Part shown: one piece after another, positions 8,435 through 16,936 of the stretch | How positions within the stretch are numbered: position 1 is the stretch's first letter | Layout: each line of letters opens with the position of its first letter | Origin: Nocardioides daphniae | Lineage (GTDB): Bacteria > Actinomycetota > Actinomycetes > Propionibacteriales > Nocardioidaceae | Assembly: GCF_004777465.1 (NCBI RefSeq) | Contig: NZ_CP038462.1 | Location: 682,001-746,000 of the forward strand | Reading direction: 5' to 3' | Length of the DNA: 64,000 nt | Program-made: the position numbers and the translations under genes | Notes under the pieces: model-generated | What the model was told of the DNA's origin: nothing | Databases searched by the model: none | Seen by the model: only the letters and a program-made list of their open reading frames with translations

Positions 8435-9311
8435 GCGACGTCCGCCATCTCCAGGAGCGCCGCGGCGGCCGGGACCGGCGCGTCGAGCAGCCGGGCGGCA
8501 GGCAGGGCGAAGCCGTTCTGCGGGAGCGCCTGCCACAGCGCCCGGCTGTAGGGGTGGCTCAGTGCGGAGCCGTCACCGGTGAACGCGCCGACCGGTGCCT
8601 CCTCCAGGGTGCGACCACGCTCGACGACCACGACCCGGTCGGCGACGGTGAGGGCGCCGGCGATCTCGTGGGTGATGAGCAGGACTGCGCGGCCGGCGTC
8701 GGCCAGGTCGCGCAGCCGCTGCAGGACCGCAGTGACGCTCTCCAGGGCCAGGCCGGGCGTCGGCTCGTCGGCGATCACCAGGGCCGGGTCACCCATCAGG
8801 GCGATCGCGGTGAGCACCCGGCGGCCCATGCCGCCGGAGAGCTGGTGGGGGTGCAGGCGCAGCACCGAGGGGTCGAGGCCCTGGGCGACGACGGCCTCCA
8901 GCGCGACCTGGCGGGTCCGGCGCGGGACACCGGCGAGCCGGGCGGCGCGGCGCACCTGGGCGCCGACGGTGGCGGTCGGGTCGAGGTGGCTGAGCGCCTG
9001 GGGGAGCAGGGCGATCCCGTGGCCGGCGAGCCGGCGGCGGGCGGCGAGGTCGACGTCGGTGCCCTGCCAGGTGACGCGGCCGGTCTCGGTGGCGTTGGGC
9101 GGCAGCAGGCCGAGCACGGCGTGGCCGAGCAGGCTCTTGCCGGCGCCCGAGGCGCCGACCAGCGCGACGACCTCGCCGGCGCGCACGTCGAGCGACATGT
9201 CGGCGACGGCCTGCACCTCGCGGCGGCGCAGGCCACGGTCGTACTGGGTGAACGAGACGGCCAGGTGGCTGACCTCGAGCAGGGGCTGGTGCTGGGAGCG
9301 GTGGTGGTCAC
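8428..9311 (-). CDS. ABC transporter ATP-binding protein, first ATPase (DppD/OppD/NikD type); one frame break
   Basis: About 294 residues after repair. Walker A VGASGAGKSLLGHAVLG, signature HQLSGGMGRRVLTAIAL, Walker B ALVIADEPTPGLAL and H-loop LLITHEIAGAL are complete. The start is GTG 9311, which overlaps the stop of the upstream permease in the usual GTGA arrangement; to reach the ATPase frame one base must be restored in the G run at 9282-9285 (giving STSPLLEVSHLAVSF). The uninterrupted frame has an alternative GTG at 9354 but that would overlap the permease by 47 bp. It pairs with the second ATPase downstream. Confidence 0.85.
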
Positions 9312-10172
9312 AGGTGGGCACTCCTCGGGTCGACGAGCAGGCGTAGGTCCTCACCGATCCGGTCGATCAGCTTCACGATGACCAGGAGGGCGAGGCCGGG
9401 CAGGGCCGCGAGCCACCAGTGGCCGCGAGAGAGAGCGCATCGAGTCGGAGAGCAGGATGCCGATCGCGGGCTGGCCGGGGTCGATGCCCAGGCCGAGGAA
9501 CGACAGCGCCGCCTCGTGCAGGATCGCGTGCGGGAACATCAGGACGACACCCACCGAGAAGTGCGGGACGAGGTGGGGGGCCAGGTGGTGGCGCGCCACG
9601 TGGGCGCGGCTGTGGCCCAGGGCGCGCGAGAGCGCGACGTAGTCGGCGCCGGTGGTCTCGCGGGCCTTGGAGACCAGGACGCGGGTCAGCCGCGGCCAGT
9701 GGGTCAGGCCGACGGCCAGGATGACGGCCTGGGTGCCGCCGCCCAGCGCGAAGGCCAGCAGGATCAGCAGCACCAGGTGGGGCAGCGCCAGGAAGAGGTC
9801 GACGAGCCAGTTGACGACGGCCGCCGCCCAGCGACCGCCGACCGTGGCCACCAGCGCCAGGACCAGTGCGATCGCCCCGGACATTAGCGCCGCCACCGTG
9901 CCGACGACGAGGCTGAGCCGCAGGCCGACCAGGGTCCGCTGGAAGAGGTCACGGCCGTAGGCGTCGGTACCGAAGAGGTGGTCGAGGGAGGGCGCCTGGT
10001 GGCGCTGGGCGAGGTCGGTCACGGCGGCCGGCCCGGCGGCCAGGGTGCCCGCGACGGCGACCGCCACGACGGTGAGCAGGGCGACGACCAGGCTCACGGT
10101 CGTACGCGTGCGCCGGTCGCCCCAGCGCGGGGCGGCGGTCGGGGCCGGGCGGGTGGCGGCGTCGGTGCTCAT
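9308..10172 (-). CDS. ABC transporter permease, DppC/OppC/NikC type; one frame break
   Basis: About 288 residues after repair. The N-terminal cytoplasmic segment precedes a first helix LVVALLTVVAVAVAGTLA; HLFGTDAYGRDLFQRTL is the OppC-family signature, and the EAA loop reads ALSRALGHSRAHVARHHL with AALSFLGLGIDPGQPAIG following. Near 9424-9432 the frame breaks; two restored bases give SDSMRSLSRGHWWLAALPGLALL and a normal last helix. Start overlaps the stop of the DppB-type permease by 4 bp, and its stop overlaps the ATPase start. Confidence 0.87.
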
Positions 10173-11230
10173 CGCACCCCCTCCCGGGCGTGCGGAGCGA
10201 CGGCCCGGTGGGCCAGGTCGCCGAGCGAGTTGCCGATGAAGACGAGCAGGGCGGTGAAGAGGGCGACACCCATCAGCAGCGGGACGTCCTGGCGCAGCGC
10301 GGCGGTGGTGGTCGCCTGCCCCAGGCCGGGGTAGGTGAAGACCTGCTCGGCCAGCACGGCGCCGCCGATCAGCTCACCGATCGAGGCGAACTGCAGCATC
10401 AGGGCGGGCCCGGCGGCGTTGCGGGCGACCCGGTGCAGGACCAGGCCGGCGCCGCGCTCGCCCTGCGCGCGGGCGAAGGCGACCTGGTCGCTGGCCAGCA
10501 CCTCGATGGTCTGCTGGCGGGTGTGCAGCATGACCGGCGAGATCCCGACGACGCTCAGCGTCAGGGCCGGCAGCACGAGGTGGTGCAGGCGCTCGAGCAG
10601 CGTGACCTCGCCGGGCAGCGCGCCGATCGGTCCGGCGCAGCAGACCGGAGTCCACTGCAGCGACACTGAGAAGACGTAGAGCAGCAGGAGGCCAACCCAG
10701 AAGGTCGGTGCGGAGGCGAGCGTGTACGCCCACCACGAGAGCACCCGGTCGAGCAGGCGGCCGTGGGTCGCGCCCGCGACCAGGCCCATCACGAAGCCGA
10801 GGACGCCGGAGAAGATCCAGGCCAGCGCCAGCAGGGCGAGGCTGGCGACGAAGCGGTCGGCGATGACGTCGACGACGGGCTCGCCGAAGACCACCGAGGT
10901 GCCGAGGTCGCCCTGGGCGAGGTTGCCGGCCCAGGCGGCGAAGCGCTGGACGGGCGGCTCGTCGAGGCCCCAGCGCTCCGCGATCTGGTCACGCTGCTCG
11001 GAGCTGATGACCGCGGTGTCGGCCCCGACGTAGGCCTCGATCGGGTCGACCGGGGAGCTGGTCATGAGGACGAACGTGCCCACTGCGACGGCGACCAGCA
11101 GGCTGGCCAGGCGCAGCAGGCGGCCCAGCACGGTGAGGACGACGCGGCGGGTGCCCGACTCGCCGGCGGGGGCGGGGTCCGGCGCGGAGGAGGCGGCCAC
11201 GGAGTCGCCCGAGGTGTCGAGGAGGCTCAC
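10169..11230 (-). CDS. ABC transporter permease, DppB/OppB/NikB type
   Basis: 353 residues from GTG 11230. A proline/alanine-rich cytoplasmic start of ~30 residues precedes the first helix (LLRLASLLVAVAVGTFVLM); SSPVDPIEAYVG, RWGLDEPPVQRF, GDLGTSVVFGEPV and the EAA loop VAFARAQGERGAGLVLHRVARN identify the family. GTG 11230 is preferred because it overlaps (GTGA) the stop of a 19-codon ORF that has a strong ribosome site; a longer in-frame TTG start at 11305 would lie inside the operator. First structural gene of the transporter; the absence of a preceding binding-protein gene is unusual. Confidence 0.85.
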   Translation of the reverse strand: MSLLDTSGDSVAASSAPDPAPAGESGTRRVVLTVLGRLLRLASLLVAVAVGTFVLMTSSPVDPIEAYVGADTAVISSEQRDQIAERWGLDEPPVQRFAAWAGNLAQGDLGTSVVFGEPVVDVIADRFVASLALLALAWIFSGVLGFVMGLVAGATHGRLLDRVLSWWAYTLASAPTFWVGLLLLYVFSVSLQWTPVCCAGPIGALPGEVTLLERLHHLVLPALTLSVVGISPVMLHTRQQTIEVLASDQVAFARAQGERGAGLVLHRVARNAAGPALMLQFASIGELIGGAVLAEQVFTYPGLGQATTTAALRQDVPLLMGVALFTALLVFIGNSLGDLAHRAVAPHAREGVR

Positions 11231-11286
11231 GAGTGCCACCGGCCCGCGGAGGGGCGCGTCGCCTGCGGCGGACGGCGGTGGGGCAT
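11227..11286 (-). CDS. 19-codon leader ORF coupled to the ABC permease gene
   Basis: ATG 11286 follows AAGGAG (reverse complement of 11292-11297) at five bases, a stronger ribosome site than any other start in this operon. The product would be MPHRRPPQATRPSAGRWHS, basic and with two histidines. Its TGA overlaps the GTG of the permease, so translation of the permease is probably coupled to it. It may be a regulatory leader peptide, or simply the vestige of a lost upstream gene. I do not recognise the peptide. Confidence 0.45.
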   Translation of the reverse strand: MPHRRPPQATRPSAGRWHS

Positions 11287-11298
11287 CGGGTCTCCTTG

Positions 11299-11315
11299 TT
11301 GCCAACGACTGGCAA
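11299..11315. promoter_or_regulatory. 17-bp perfect inverted repeat before the ABC transporter operon
   Basis: TTGCCA-N5-TGGCAA with six-base arms. On the minus strand a TAGTCT hexamer (11318-11323) lies just upstream, so a bound protein would cover the transcription start. The shape resembles the published Nur box of Streptomyces (TTGCAA-N5-TTGCAA), which controls nickel uptake; that similarity plus a NikBCDE-like transporter makes nickel-dependent control possible but unproven. Confidence 0.5.
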
Positions 11316-11424
11316 TAAGACTAGGCCTTCTGTGGTCACCCTGTGCAGTCGGGGCGAAGATTTCACTACGGAGTGTTTGAAAAACAGCAGGAGTCTGCTC
11401 GTCGGCAGGGGCGGGCAGCCGGGA

Positions 11425-11467
11425 GGGCGACGCCGACCCTGAAGGGAGGGAGGGGTCAGCGTCGCCC
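11425..11467. terminator. Hairpin, probable terminator
   Basis: Arms 11425-11439 and 11453-11467 are complementary over 15 bp with one mismatch, loop of 13 bases. It covers the stop codon of the hypothetical leftward ORF 11456-11941 and precedes the ABC transporter promoter, which suggests it ends a leftward transcript. Confidence 0.45.
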
Positions 11468-11941
11468 GGCTCGGGGGTCGGGGCAGGAGTGCGGGGTCGT
11501 CCGGTGCGTCCCCGGGGCGGCGGTGTCGGACACCCTCTCCGGCGCCGCCGCCCTGGTTGACACGGCCGGTGGTCCGCCAGCGGCCACCCGGTGGGTGGTC
11601 AGCTCTGCCGCCGGCAGGACTCCGAGGCTCGAGGTGGTCATGCGGCCACCTCGATCCCCGTCGGCCGCCTCCTGAGCCACCGCGCGTGCCAGCCGGACCT
11701 GGTCGAGCGCGTGGTGGTCAGCCTCGGGCCCGGCAGCTGCATGGGCCGGGCAGCCCTCCCGCGAGGCGCGGAACGCCTCGAGGAAGTCGTGGGCAGGACG
11801 CCGCTGGTGCGGGACACCCTCCCAGTGTGCCCGTCGGACGGGGAGGAAGCCACCGACCAGACGGGGTATTGGTGCACCGGTGTGGAGGGCCGCGGTGAGC
11901 GTGTCACCTGGTCGCCCCGAGCGACCGTGCGGCCTCCACAC
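11456..11941 (-). CDS. Hypothetical protein(s), weakly supported
   Basis: A 161-codon open frame with G/C-rich third positions and no family I recognise. The middle (ADHHALDQVRLARAVAQEA) looks protein-like. At 11638-11640 a different frame ends in TGA overlapping an in-frame ATG (ATGA) preceded by GAGGTGG, and removing one G of a GGGG run would join ...VAQEAADGIEVAA to that stop. So this may really be two coupled small genes, the second of 61 residues. No good start is seen for the first. A terminator-like hairpin at the 3' end supports transcription in this direction. Treat as uncertain. Confidence 0.3.
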   Translation of the reverse strand: MWRPHGRSGRPGDTLTAALHTGAPIPRLVGGFLPVRRAHWEGVPHQRRPAHDFLEAFRASREGCPAHAAAGPEADHHALDQVRLARAVAQEAADGDRGGRMTTSSLGVLPAAELTTHRVAAGGPPAVSTRAAAPERVSDTAAPGTHRTTPHSCPDPRAGRR

Positions 11942-12383
11942 CGATGCGACAGCTGTGCGCTGCCGCCCTCGCCGCCGTCGCGGCGAAGCTCGGTGTCCTC
12001 CGGGGGCGTCCGTGGTCGGGAACCCCGTCCGACGCCACCGGGAACCTGGGGTGACGGGCGCGGCTGCGTCGGACGAGGATCGCTCCCTGCGTCGCGGCCG
12101 GGACCAGGCCGCGCAGGGCGCGGCTCCGGTCCGAGGTCGCGGGCGGGGGGAGGGTCATCGGGACGGGCCCTTCGGGAGGAGGAAAGGTGCGGCAACCTCG
12201 CGCACGGCGGGAGGGCGCCTGCGACACTGCAGGTCGACACACGGTCACGGCTCGCGCGACGAACGCGGCCCGTGGCGCCCCGAGTGGGTCAGAATTGGCC
12301 CACGTCCACGAGGTCGTCGGAAGTTCGGCGGCCCGACCGAGCAGGAAGGGACTGCGCGCGGCGATCGGCTGGGCAGGCAACTG
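11942..12383. other. 442-bp stretch without a supportable gene
   Basis: Open frames here exist on both strands but are rich in arginine, proline and glycine in all frames, lack ribosome sites and match no family I know. No cobalamin-riboswitch B12 box, tRNA or clear repeat was seen. It precedes the CarH-like gene and presumably contains its promoter, which I could not locate with confidence. Confidence 0.4.
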
Positions 12384-13283
12384 ATGTACACGATCAAGCA
12401 CGCCTCCGAGATGCTCGGGGTCAACGTCGCCACGCTGCGTGCGTGGGAGCGTCGCTACGGCATCGGCGCACCCCAGCGCACCGATGCCGGCTACCGGCTG
12501 TACGACGACGACGCGCTGCGGGCGCTCGGGACCATGCAGGCCCTGGTGCAGGAGGGAATGGCCCCGCGTCAGGCGGCCGAGGAGACGCGTCGCCGTCTCG
12601 ACAGCGAGGCACCGTCCGCCCCGCCGGCTCCGGGTGGCGCGCTCGACGGTGCTGGGCCCGGGGACGGGGCCGAGGAGGCGACCGAGCGCCTGCTGCTGGC
12701 GGCCGAGCGGCTCGACGTCGCCGCGGTCTCGCGCCTGCTCGACCAGCGCTTCGCCCACGTCGCCCTCGAGACCGTCGTCGACGAGTGGCTCATGCCGGCG
12801 ATGCGTGAGCTCGGACTGGCCTGGGCGTCGGGGCGGGTGACCGTCGCCGGTGAGCACATGGTCGCGCACGCCGTCGTGCGGAAGCTGTCGGCCGCGTACG
12901 AGGCTGCGGGGGCGGACGGGATCGGCCCCCGCGTCGTCGTCGGCCTCCCACCGAAGAACCGCCACGAGATCGGGCTGCTCGGCTTCGCGGTCGCGGCCCG
13001 GCGGGCCGGGCTGGCCACCACCTACGTCGGCGCCGACCTGCCGGTGACGGACTGGCTCGCCGCCGTCGAGGCCCGGCGTCCCGTGGCCGTGGTGCTGGCC
13101 GCCAGCATGACCCGCGACCTGGGCCACCTCGACTCGGTGGTCACGGCTCTGCACGACGCACACCCAAACCTGCTCGTCGCCGTCGGCGGCGGGCTCCAGG
13201 AGCGTACGCCGGAGTCGTGCCTGCGGCTCGGGCACCGGGTCGGCGAGGCTGCCCGCGAGCTCTCGCGCCGCGTCGCCGGCTGA
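12384..13283 (+). CDS. MerR-family regulator with cobalamin-binding domain (CarH/LitR-like)
   Basis: 299 residues. Residues 1-70 are a MerR winged helix (MYTIKHASEMLGVNVATLRAWERRYG then GYRLYDDD). The C-terminal two thirds match the CarH photoreceptor layout: a four-helix cap with the W-x9-EH motif (WASGRVTVAGEH, ~151-162) that packs on adenosylcobalamin, then a Rossmann B12 domain where PPKNRHEIGLLG supplies the H-x-x-G histidine. In characterised CarH proteins, B12-bound tetramers repress DNA in the dark and light releases them. ATG 12384 is chosen because the MerR domain begins there; the open frame extends 168 codons upstream without homology. No carotenoid genes lie nearby. Confidence 0.85.
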   Translation: MYTIKHASEMLGVNVATLRAWERRYGIGAPQRTDAGYRLYDDDALRALGTMQALVQEGMAPRQAAEETRRRLDSEAPSAPPAPGGALDGAGPGDGAEEATERLLLAAERLDVAAVSRLLDQRFAHVALETVVDEWLMPAMRELGLAWASGRVTVAGEHMVAHAVVRKLSAAYEAAGADGIGPRVVVGLPPKNRHEIGLLGFAVAARRAGLATTYVGADLPVTDWLAAVEARRPVAVVLAASMTRDLGHLDSVVTALHDAHPNLLVAVGGGLQERTPESCLRLGHRVGEAARELSRRVAG

Positions 13284-13417
13284 CGTCGCAAGGCGACACG
13301 CGGGACGGGTTGTCCGGAGTTCGCGCATCTGGTCCGCGTCGCCAGATCTGTCGCTACTGTCGGAAGCCAGACGGGTGCCCCACGCAACGCGCCCGGTGAG
13401 CGGGGGAGGGCCCTCAC

Positions 13418-13882
13418 GTGCTGGTCCTGTCGACTCTGCTCTGCGCCGCGGTCTCGGCCCTGTTCCCGGTCGTCAACGCCGAGGTCTACGTGGCCTCGAT
13501 CGCCGTGACCAGCGGCTCCAGCGTCTGGCTGGCACTCGCCGCGGCCGTGGGCCAGATGGTCGGCAAGTCGATCTGGTACCTCGCCGGCCTGGGCGGCACC
13601 CGGATCCCGTGGATCGCGACGAAGCTGGCCCGGCCGAAGTGGCAGGCGCGGCTGGAGAAGTGGCACGCGCGCACCGACGGTCGCCCGGTCGCGACCATGA
13701 TGCTCTTCTTCGTCTCCGCGCTCACCGGCTTCCCGCCCTTCGCGGTGCTGTCGGTGCTCGCCGGGGTGCTGCGCCTGCGGCTCTGGGTCTTCCTGGTCGC
13801 CGGCACCGCCGGCCGGTTCCTGCGGTTCTGGGCGGTGGCCAGCTCGGGCGACCTGCTGGTGCAGGTCGCCCTGTCGCACTGA
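13418..13882 (+). CDS. Small VTT/YqaA-like membrane protein
   Basis: 154 residues from GTG 13418, preceded by GGGGGAGGG. Four to five hydrophobic segments. FPVVNAEVYVASIAV, AAAVGQMVGKSIWYLAG and the C-terminal GFPPFAVLSVLAGVLRLRLWVFLVAG resemble the VTT (DedA/YqaA, formerly SNARE-associated) fold, here in a short form. Members of the fold act in lipid scramblase or membrane-homeostasis roles, but the role of this protein is unknown. It starts 134 bp after the CarH-like gene on the same strand. Confidence 0.6.
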   Translation: MLVLSTLLCAAVSALFPVVNAEVYVASIAVTSGSSVWLALAAAVGQMVGKSIWYLAGLGGTRIPWIATKLARPKWQARLEKWHARTDGRPVATMMLFFVSALTGFPPFAVLSVLAGVLRLRLWVFLVAGTAGRFLRFWAVASSGDLLVQVALSH

Positions 13883-13913
13883 CCGTCAGGTCAGCGCGGA
13901 GCCATCCCCTCTG

Positions 13914-14672
13914 TCAGCGCGGAGCCATCCGCAGTGCTCCGTCCATCCGGATGACCTCGCCGTTCAGGTAGTCGTGGTCGATGAGCGACAGCGCGAGCTG
14001 GGCGTACTCGTCGGGGCGGCCCAGGCGCTGCGGGAAGGGCACGCCGGCGGCGAGCGACGCGCGGAACTCCTCCGAGACGGTGGCCAGCATCGGGGTCTCG
14101 ATGATGCCGGGGGCGATCGTCAGGACGCGGATGCCGAACTGGGCGAGGTCGCGCGCGGCGGGCAGGGTGAGGCCGACGATGCCGCCCTTGGAGGCGGAGT
14201 AGGCGGCCTGGCCGACCTGGCCGTCGTAGGCAGCGACCGAGGCGGTGTTGATGATGACGCCGCGCTGGTCGTGCTCGAGCGGCTCGGTGGCGGCGATCTT
14301 CTCGGCGGCCAGGGTCATCACGTTGAAGGAGCCGAGCAGGTTGACCTGGACGATCTTGGCGAAGAGGGCCAGGTCGTGCGGGCCCTTGCGGCTGAGGATG
14401 CGGGCCGACGGGCCGATGCCTGCGCAGTTGACCACCGTGCGCAGCGGCACGCCCGCACCGGCCGCGGTGTCGACCGCGCCCTGGACCTGCTCGGCGTCGG
14501 TGACGTCGACCGGCACGTAGGAGATGCCCTCGACGGCCGGGGCGTTCTCGATCGAGGCCGGGAGGTCGAAGGCGAAGACGGTCGCGCCTCGCTCGGCGAG
14601 GGCAGCGGCGGTGGCGGCGCCGAGGCCGGAGGCTCCGCCGGTGACGATCGCGGCGGTGTCGTTGACCTGCAT
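13914..14672 (-). CDS. 3-hydroxyacyl-CoA dehydrogenase, type II, SDR family
   Basis: 252 residues. Rossmann motif IVTGGASGLGAATAAAL at residues 9-25, active site with S in INTASVAAYDGQVGQAAYSASKGG (Y-x3-K), and the C-terminal GIIETPML. The VPLRTVVNCAGIGPSARILSRKGPHDLALF insertion matches the HSD17B10/type II 3-hydroxy-(2-methyl)acyl-CoA dehydrogenase group rather than FabG. It probably works with the acyl-CoA dehydrogenase immediately upstream, as in branched-chain amino-acid or fatty-acid degradation. ATG 14672 has AGAAGGA upstream. The frame stays open into the preceding gene, but that fusion is an artefact of a frame break (see acyl-CoA dehydrogenase). Confidence 0.9.
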   Translation of the reverse strand: MQVNDTAAIVTGGASGLGAATAAALAERGATVFAFDLPASIENAPAVEGISYVPVDVTDAEQVQGAVDTAAGAGVPLRTVVNCAGIGPSARILSRKGPHDLALFAKIVQVNLLGSFNVMTLAAEKIAATEPLEHDQRGVIINTASVAAYDGQVGQAAYSASKGGIVGLTLPAARDLAQFGIRVLTIAPGIIETPMLATVSEEFRASLAAGVPFPQRLGRPDEYAQLALSLIDHDYLNGEVIRMDGALRMAPR

Positions 14673-14806
14673 GGTGATTCCTTCTCGGGTGTGACGCGGG
14701 GGCCCGGCGGTGTCTGGCTGTGCGGTGTCTGGCTGCGGTGGTGCGTGCTGAAGTCTGGCGGAGGGCGTCCGGGGAGGGCGTACAGGGAGGGCGTACGAGG
14801 TGGGGC

Positions 14807-15977
14807 TCAGGCCTCCGGGCCGGTGATCGCCGCCCGGCGCGCGGTCGAGCGAGCGGCTGATGACCATGCGCTGGATCTGGTTGGTGCCCTCGAAGATCTG
14901 CATGACCTTCGCCTCGCGCATGTAGCGCTCGACGGGGAAGTCGCGGGTGTAGCCGAAGCCGCCGAAGACCTGCACGGCGTCGGTGGTCACCTTCATGGCG
15001 TTGTCGGTGGCGACCAGCTTGGCGATGCTCGCCTCGCGGCTGAACTCCAGCCCCGCGTCCTTGAGGCGGGCGGCGTGCAGCGTGGTGGCGCGGGCGGTCT
15101 GCACGGCCGCCTCCATGTCGGCCAGCAGGAAGGCCAGACCCTGGTGGTCGATGATCCGCTCGCCGAAGGTCTCGCGCTGCTGCGCGTAGGCGACCGCCTG
15201 GTCGAGGGCGCCCTGGGCGAGGCCGGTGGCGACGGCGGCGATCCCGAGCCGACCGGAGTCGAGGCCGGCGAGCGCGATGCGCAGCCCGTCGCCCTCGGCG
15301 CCGAGACGGCGCTCGACGGGCACCCGGACGTCGTTGAAGAGCATGGTGGCCGTGGTCGAGCCGGTCAGCCCCATCTTCTTCTCGGGGTGGTCGGCGCTCA
15401 GGCCGGGGGTGTCCGCCGGGACCAGGAAGCAGGAGATGTCGTTGCGTCCCTCGCCGGTGCGCGCCATCACCTTGTAGAAGTCGGCCTCGCCGCCGTGCGT
15501 GGTCCACGCCTTCGCGCCGTTGAGGACGTACTCGTCACCGTCGAGGCGGGCGGTGGTGCGCATCGCCGCGGGGTCGGAGCCGGCGTGCGGCTCGGAGAGG
15601 CAGTAGGCGCCGAGCAGGTCGCCGCCCAGCATGTCGGGGAGCCACTGCTGCTTCTGCTCGTCGGTGCCGAAGGTGGCCAGGCCGAAGCAGGAGAGGGCGT
15701 GCACGCTGACGCCTACGCCGACCGACGACCAGACCGCGCCGATCTCCTCGAGCACCTGGAGGTAGACCTCGTACGGCTGCCCGCCGCCGCCGAGCTCCTC
15801 GGGGTAGGGCAGGCCCAGCACGCCCATCGAACCGAGCATCCGGAAGACGTCGCGCGGGAACGTCTCGGTGGCCTCGGACTGCGCGGAGCGGGGCAGCAGC
15901 TCCGTGGTCGCGACCTGTCGCACGAGGGAGAGCAGGTCGCGGGCCTCCGTGGTGGGCATGGTCCGGCGTGCAGGCAT
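14807..15977 (-). CDS. Acyl-CoA dehydrogenase; frame break near C-terminus
   Basis: About 390 residues. FAD-dependent first step of acyl-CoA oxidation. Visible motifs: PYPEELGGGGQPYEVY, GAYCLSEPHAGSDPAAM (substrate/FAD binding), TTHGGEADFY, ERIIDHQGLAFLLADME, and VQVFGGFGYTRDFPVERYMREAKVMQIFEGTNQIQR split here into its halves GGFGYTRDFPVERYMRE and IFEGTNQIQRMVISRSL, the last containing the catalytic-base region. In the given sequence the frame continues through the intergenic DNA into the SDR gene; restoring two bases near 14827-14846 ends the protein naturally with AAITGPEA at 14807. ATG 15977 has AGGAG before it. Confidence 0.9.
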
Positions 15978-16011
15978 GGTGGCTCCTGGATGAGGTGTGT
16001 CAGTCAGGTGT

Positions 16012-16072
16012 CGACGGACCGGGCAACTGTAACGAGAGTCCCTCGCAGGCCGTGCCGTCCCACGGTCCGTCG
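16012..16072. promoter_or_regulatory. Divergent intergenic region with 10-bp inverted repeat
   Basis: Between the acyl-CoA dehydrogenase (leftward) and the F420 reductase (rightward). CGACGGACCG (16012-16021) is matched by CGGTCCGTCG (16063-16072). Further right TTTCGTC(A/G)G occurs twice, 13 bp apart (16129 and 16142). These are candidate regulator sites; the binding proteins are unknown. Confidence 0.35.
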
Positions 16073-16208
16073 CGGGCGTGGCGCAGGCGGAACGCGCCGT
16101 GGAATGCTGGCTCCCGCCCCGTGTACCCTTTCGTCAGACTTTTTCGTCGGGCGGTACGCCCGTGGGCACCCCCGTCGGACGTCCCGACGTGAGCGACAGG
16201 AGACATCA

Positions 16209-16877
16209 GTGAGCGACCTGACCGGCAAGACCATCGCTGTCCTCGGCGGCACCGGACCCCAGGGCCGCGGCCTGGCGCGTCGTTTCGCCACCGCTGGCTT
16301 GAGCGTGGTGATCGGCTCGCGTGGCGCGGAGAAGGCGGAGAAGGTCGCGGCCGAGCTGGCCGAGGCGACCGGTGGTGCGGTGACGGGTGCGGCCAACGCG
16401 GACGCTGCCGCGGCGGGTGACATCGTGCTGGTCGTGGTGCCGTGGGACGGCCACAAGGAGCTGCTCACCGAGCTGAAGCCGGTGCTGGGCGGCAAGATCG
16501 TGGTCGACTGCGTCAACCCGCTCGGTTTCGACAAGCAGGGCCCCTTCGCCCTGCAGGTCGAGGAGGGCTCTGCCACCCAGCAGGCGGCCGCGATCCTGAC
16601 CGAGTCGACCGTGGTGGGTGCGTTCCACAACGTGAGTGCGGGCTGCTGGAGGACCCTGAGGTCGAGTCGATCGACTGTGACGTGCTGGTGCTGGGTGACG
16701 AGCGGGAGGCGACCGACCTGGTGCAGGCGCTGGCGGACACGGTGCCGGGGATGCGCGGGGTCTACGGCGGTCGTCGTCGCAATGCCCACCAGGTGGAGGC
16801 GTTCACGGCCAACCTGATCGCGATGAACAAGCGCTACAAGGCGCACGCAGGCAGGCGTGAGAATCACCGACATCTGA
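16209..16877 (+). CDS. npdG: NADPH-dependent F420 reductase; two frame breaks
   Basis: About 221-223 residues. Transfers hydride between NADP and coenzyme F420. Begins with the Rossmann motif IAVLGGTGPQGRGLARRFA and SVVIGSRGAEKAE, then VVVPWDGHKELL, VVDCVNPLGFDKQGPF and VGAFHNVSA; after a break near 16638-16643 (one base missing) the sequence continues LLEDPEVESIDCDVLVLGD ... YGGRRRNAHQVEAFTANLIA. A second break at 16849-16858, apparently a duplicated AGGC, precedes the normal ending HAGVRITDI and TGA at 16877. GTG 16209 has AGGAG at 16198-16202. Implies that the host makes F420. Confidence 0.88.
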
Positions 16878-16936
16878 GGCGCCCTACTTCGCCCGAACGC
16901 CCGTTGCCCGCGCGCGCCGACGACTAGGTTTGCCCC

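Noticed and set aside
11306..12383. A cobalamin riboswitch upstream of the B12-binding regulator
   Set aside because: I found no B12-box-like conserved core; the regulator senses B12 as a protein.
13914..15977. A natural acyl-CoA dehydrogenase-SDR fusion protein
   Set aside because: The joining segment is intergenic-like, the SDR has its own ribosome site, and a small indel gives the first gene a normal end.
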